A DNA stretch of 7,112 nucleotides from Actinomycetota bacterium (GTDB lineage: Bacteria > Actinomycetota > Thermoleophilia > Solirubrobacterales > Solirubrobacteraceae): assembly GCA_019348575.1 (NCBI GenBank), contig JAHWJE010000078.1, forward strand, positions 1 to 7,112, written 5' to 3'. The notes under the pieces were generated by a model that was not told the origin of the DNA, ran no database searches, and saw only the letters and a program-made list of their open reading frames with translations. Shown here one piece after another: positions 4,791-7,112 of the stretch (within the stretch, counting starts at the first letter, position 1; each line of letters begins with the position of its first letter). The position numbers and the translations under genes are program-made.

Positions 4791-7106
4791 ATGGGTCGTC
4801 GCGGGGGCAGGAGGAGGATCGGGCGCGGGCTCCCGGCGGGGGCGGCGCTGCTGCTCGCGCTCGTGCTGCTCGGCGCGCCCGCCGCGTCGGCTCGCGTCGC
4901 GCTCGTCGCGACCGGTACGCCCGAGCTCGTCTTCCTCGGCATCCCGGGCGACGAGGTCGTCGCGCGACTGGCGCTGCCCGGAGCGTCGCGCGCGGTCGCG
5001 GTCGCGCGCGACGGCCGAACGGCGTGGGTCACCGCCGGCGGCGCGGTCGTGGCGGTGGACGTCAACACGCGCCGGGAGCTGCGACGCAGCAGTGCCGGGC
5101 CTGGCTCGCCGGAGATCTCCGACATCGGTCTCTCCCCGGGCGCGGAGACGCTGTACGCCGTCCAGGGCCGGCAGTTGCTCCTGCTCGACGCAAACACGCT
5201 CGCGCAGCGCAGCGCGATCGCGCTGCGCGGCGAGGGGGGCGCGCTCGCGATCTCGCACGACGGCAGCCGCGCCGCCATCGTGCTGGGCAGCCGGCGCGTG
5301 GCGATCCTCGCGCTCGGCCGCAACCGCCTGCTGCGCCACGTGCGGGTGCCGGGCGCGACCGGCGTCGCCATCGCCGGCGACGGCACGACGTACGTCGCGG
5401 CGCGCGGGCGACTGCGCCTGATCGCCCCGCGCCGCACGCGGGTCGCCAAGCGCGCGATAAAGCTGCCCGCCGGCGCCGGCGGCGGCCTGACGCTGTCGCC
5501 TGGCCAGACGCGGCTTGCCGTCGGTGCTGCGCCCGGCGGCCGCTCGGGAGCGATCGTCGCGCTGCGCTCGCGAACGGTTCAGCGCCTCGCGACGGGGCGG
5601 GGGCCGAGCCGCGCCTCCTGGTATCCGGAGGCCAGCCGTCTCGTCTTCGCCGACGGCGGCGGCGCCGGCGTCTCGTTCGTCAGCCCGTTCTCGCGGCGGC
5701 GGATCGGCACGCTCGCGCTGCCCGGCACGCGACCCAGCGACGTCGCCGTGCAGCCCGGCCTCGCCGTCATCCTGGGCAGCGAGGGACCCGACGAGATCAC
5801 CGGCACGCGGGGCGCCGACAGGATCGAGGGCCTCGGTGGCGACGACATCGTGCGCGGCCGGCGCGGACGCGACGTCCTGCTCGGCGGGGCCGGTGACGAT
5901 CGCCTGATCGGCGGCTCGTTCAGCGACCGCATCCGCGGCGACGACGGCGACGACTACATGGACGGCGGCACCGGCGACGACGACCTGCGCGGCGGGGTCG
6001 GCACGGACGGCGCCGACGGCGGCACCGGCAACGACACGATTCACGGCGAGGACGGCGACGACGTGCTCGACGGAGGCGACGGCGACGACTCGATCTTCGG
6101 CGGGCCCGGCGCCGACACGATCATCGAGAAGGGCTTCGGAGACGACAAGGTGCTCAACGGCGGTCCCGGCAACGACGTGATCCGGGGCGGGCGCGGCAAC
6201 GATCAGCGGATCTTCGGTGAGGACGGCGACGACCAGCTGTTCGGCGAGAACGGCCACGAGAAGATCCTCGGCGGCAACGGCAACGATCTCATCGACGGCG
6301 GGCGTGCCGCCGACAGGCTGGAGGGTGGCGCGGGCGACGACACGCTCTTCGGGCGCGCCGCCGCGGACGAGATGAAGGGCGAGGACGGATCCGACCGCCT
6401 CGACGGCGGCTCCGGAAGCGACCGGCTCGGGGGCGGCGACGGCAACGACGAGCTCGTCGGCGGCTCGAGCGCGGACGTGCTGGACGGCGGCCCGGGCGAC
6501 GACTCGATCCGTGCGGCCGACGACAGCGCCGACACCGTGTTCTGCGGCGCGGGCAACGACACCGTCTACATCGAGAGCGACGTGCCCCAGCGTGATCTGC
6601 TGTCGGATTGCGAGCTCGTCGTGGCGGTTGCGCCCGAGCCCGACAACGACGGCGAGCAGATCCTCGTGATCCGCGGAACGCCTGGCGACGACGTGCTCCA
6701 TGGCACGGCTGCGGCCGAGTCGATGTTCGGGCGCGCCGGCGACGACAGGCTGTTCGGCAGGGGCGGCGACGACTACGTGGACGGCGAGAGCGGCGACGAC
6801 GAGCTGCACGGCGGTCCGGGCGACGACATCCTCCCCGGCCGCGGGGGCAACGACAGGATCTACGGCGATGCGGGCGACGACCGGATCACTGGCGACCGCG
6901 GCAGCGACACGATCCTCGGCGGCGCCGGCAACGACACGATCTTCGGGAACCTCGGCTCCGACCGGGCCGACGGCGGCCCCGGCAACGACCGCATCAACAT
7001 GGTCGACGCGTTCGCCGACCGCGTCACCTGCGGGCCGGGCAGGGACGTCGTCTTCGCCGACTCGCGCGACAGGGTCGCCAGGGACTGCGAGAGCGTGCGC
7101 CGCTGA
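4791..7106 (+). CDS. Secreted beta-propeller/RTX calcium-binding protein with two cysteine-capped RTX arrays, 771 aa
   Basis: Probably an exported surface or extracellular protein; biological role unknown. A signal peptide spans about residues 1-34: an Arg-rich start, the hydrophobic AALLLALVLLGAP and an ASA cleavage site at 32-34. Residues 35-329 contain repeating beta-strand units (DGRTAWVTAGGAVVAVDV, SPGAETLYAVQGRQLLLLD, HDGSRAAIVLGSRRVAIL), about seven by eye, suggesting a YVTN/WD-type propeller. Residues 331-578 hold about 27 RTX nonapeptides (GGxGxDxLx), known to bind calcium as a parallel beta-roll. A segment with C585 and C607 follows, then a linker, a second array of about 12 nonapeptides (629-740) and a similar segment with C747 and C766. 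No catalytic domain or cell-wall anchor is visible. The signal peptide argues against type I secretion, the usual RTX route. The start ATG gives a complete signal peptide; a Shine-Dalgarno is not evident. Confidence 0.9.
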   Translation: MGRRGGRRRIGRGLPAGAALLLALVLLGAPAASARVALVATGTPELVFLGIPGDEVVARLALPGASRAVAVARDGRTAWVTAGGAVVAVDVNTRRELRRSSAGPGSPEISDIGLSPGAETLYAVQGRQLLLLDANTLAQRSAIALRGEGGALAISHDGSRAAIVLGSRRVAILALGRNRLLRHVRVPGATGVAIAGDGTTYVAARGRLRLIAPRRTRVAKRAIKLPAGAGGGLTLSPGQTRLAVGAAPGGRSGAIVALRSRTVQRLATGRGPSRASWYPEASRLVFADGGGAGVSFVSPFSRRRIGTLALPGTRPSDVAVQPGLAVILGSEGPDEITGTRGADRIEGLGGDDIVRGRRGRDVLLGGAGDDRLIGGSFSDRIRGDDGDDYMDGGTGDDDLRGGVGTDGADGGTGNDTIHGEDGDDVLDGGDGDDSIFGGPGADTIIEKGFGDDKVLNGGPGNDVIRGGRGNDQRIFGEDGDDQLFGENGHEKILGGNGNDLIDGGRAADRLEGGAGDDTLFGRAAADEMKGEDGSDRLDGGSGSDRLGGGDGNDELVGGSSADVLDGGPGDDSIRAADDSADTVFCGAGNDTVYIESDVPQRDLLSDCELVVAVAPEPDNDGEQILVIRGTPGDDVLHGTAAAESMFGRAGDDRLFGRGGDDYVDGESGDDELHGGPGDDILPGRGGNDRIYGDAGDDRITGDRGSDTILGGAGNDTIFGNLGSDRADGGPGNDRINMVDAFADRVTCGPGRDVVFADSRDRVARDCESVRR
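4893..5777 (+). other. Domain: probable seven-bladed beta-propeller (residues 35-329 of the RTX protein)
   Basis: About seven units of roughly 40 residues each follow a pattern of small/hydrophobic strand, DG or PG turn, hydrophobic strand and LD/VD end. Examples are VAVARDGRTAWV, IGLSPGAETLYAV and LAISHDGSRAAIV. The final strand PSDVAVQPGLAVILG could close the ring with the first. The fold is inferred from the pattern alone, and no metal-binding or catalytic residue is evident. Confidence 0.6.
5781..6524 (+). repeat. RTX nonapeptide array 1 (about 27 units)
   Basis: Degenerate 27-bp units encode G-G-x-G-(D/N)-D-x-(L/I)-x, visible in DNA as recurring GGCGACGAC-like words. The array covers residues 331-578. 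Consecutive units such as DGDDVLDGG and DGDDSIFGG are near perfect, while some have lost Asp or Gly (RAADRLEGG, AAADEMKGE) and may not bind calcium. Confidence 0.9.
6525..6620 (+). other. Cysteine-containing end segment of RTX array 1 (residues 579-610)
   Basis: The array ends in ADTVFCGAGNDTVYI, then a short polar stretch and LSDCELV. The two Cys (585 and 607) are 22 residues apart. The segment resembles the C-terminal one at 7011-7097, which suggests a repeated capping module, possibly held by a disulfide after export. The disulfide is inference. Confidence 0.6.
6675..7010 (+). repeat. RTX nonapeptide array 2 (about 12 units)
   Basis: This second run of 27-bp units encodes RTX nonapeptides over residues 629-740, for example AGDDRLFGR, SGDDELHGG and AGNDTIFGN. 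It is separated from array 1 by the first cysteine segment and a short acidic linker (APEPDNDGEQ). Confidence 0.9.
7011..7097 (+). other. Cysteine-containing C-terminal end segment of RTX array 2 (residues 741-769)
   Basis: FADRVTCGPGRDVVFAD is followed by RDRVARDCESV, with Cys747 and Cys766 spaced 19 residues apart. It matches the segment after array 1 in order and motif (D-x-V-x-C-G-x-G-x-D-x-V ... D-C-E), and it ends the protein two residues later. It probably caps the open edge of the beta-roll; a disulfide is possible. Confidence 0.6.
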
Positions 7107-7112
7107 TGGCCC

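Noticed and set aside
4791..4830. Twin-arginine (Tat) export signal in the RTX protein
   Set aside because: The N-terminus is Arg-rich (RRGGRRRIGRG) but does not fit the S/T-R-R-x-F-L-K pattern well. A Sec-type signal is the simpler reading, though Tat is not excluded.
4509..6809. A 766-codon open frame on the minus strand, full of Val/Ala repeats
   Set aside because: It is the antisense shadow of the RTX arrays: the repeated Gly-Asp codons read backwards give repetitive Val/Ala-rich text. It also covers part of the MOSC gene and has no plausible domain.
5781..7010. The 27-bp periodic DNA considered as a CRISPR array or satellite repeat
   Set aside because: The period is coding (nine residues), the frame is open throughout, and the units vary as RTX nonapeptides do. 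There are no unique spacers between identical repeats.

Overview
This is a GC-rich window (third codon positions almost all G or C) with bacterial gene packing. The gene content suggests a high-GC actinobacterium, possibly a Thermoleophilia/Solirubrobacterales-type soil organism: a WS/DGAT acyltransferase, tightly coupled alpha/beta hydrolases, and a secreted RTX-repeat protein with RDCE-type cysteine caps. That placement is inference; no rRNA or marker gene is present.

Layout. (1) 1-484, minus strand: the N-terminal third of a wax ester synthase/diacylglycerol acyltransferase (WS/DGAT), running off the left edge. (2) 485-567: a short divergent promoter region. (3) 568-3959, plus strand: a compact, probable four-gene operon. 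It holds a 71-aa protein, a 433-aa all-helical repeat protein (gap 7 nt), and two paralogous 314-aa alpha/beta hydrolases (gap 21 nt, then a 44-nt overlap). (4) 3925-4725, minus strand: a mARC-like MOSC-domain protein whose 3' end overlaps the last hydrolase tail to tail. (5) 4791-7106, plus strand: a 771-aa secreted protein with a signal peptide, a probable seven-bladed beta-propeller, and two RTX calcium-binding arrays, each closed by a similar two-cysteine segment. No tRNA, rRNA, CRISPR array or mobile element is visible, and no gene-free stretch exceeds 85 bases.

How the parts may work together. The WS/DGAT makes neutral storage lipids (wax esters, triacylglycerol) and is divergently transcribed from the four-gene operon that contains two likely esterase/lipase-type hydrolases. 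A shared role in making, coating or mobilising neutral lipid is reasonable but unproven. The helical protein carries five exact-length 43-residue repeats plus a partial sixth, and the 71-aa protein upstream resembles its N-terminus. This pair is the best candidate here for an undescribed component. The MOSC and RTX genes look functionally separate from the lipid-type cluster.
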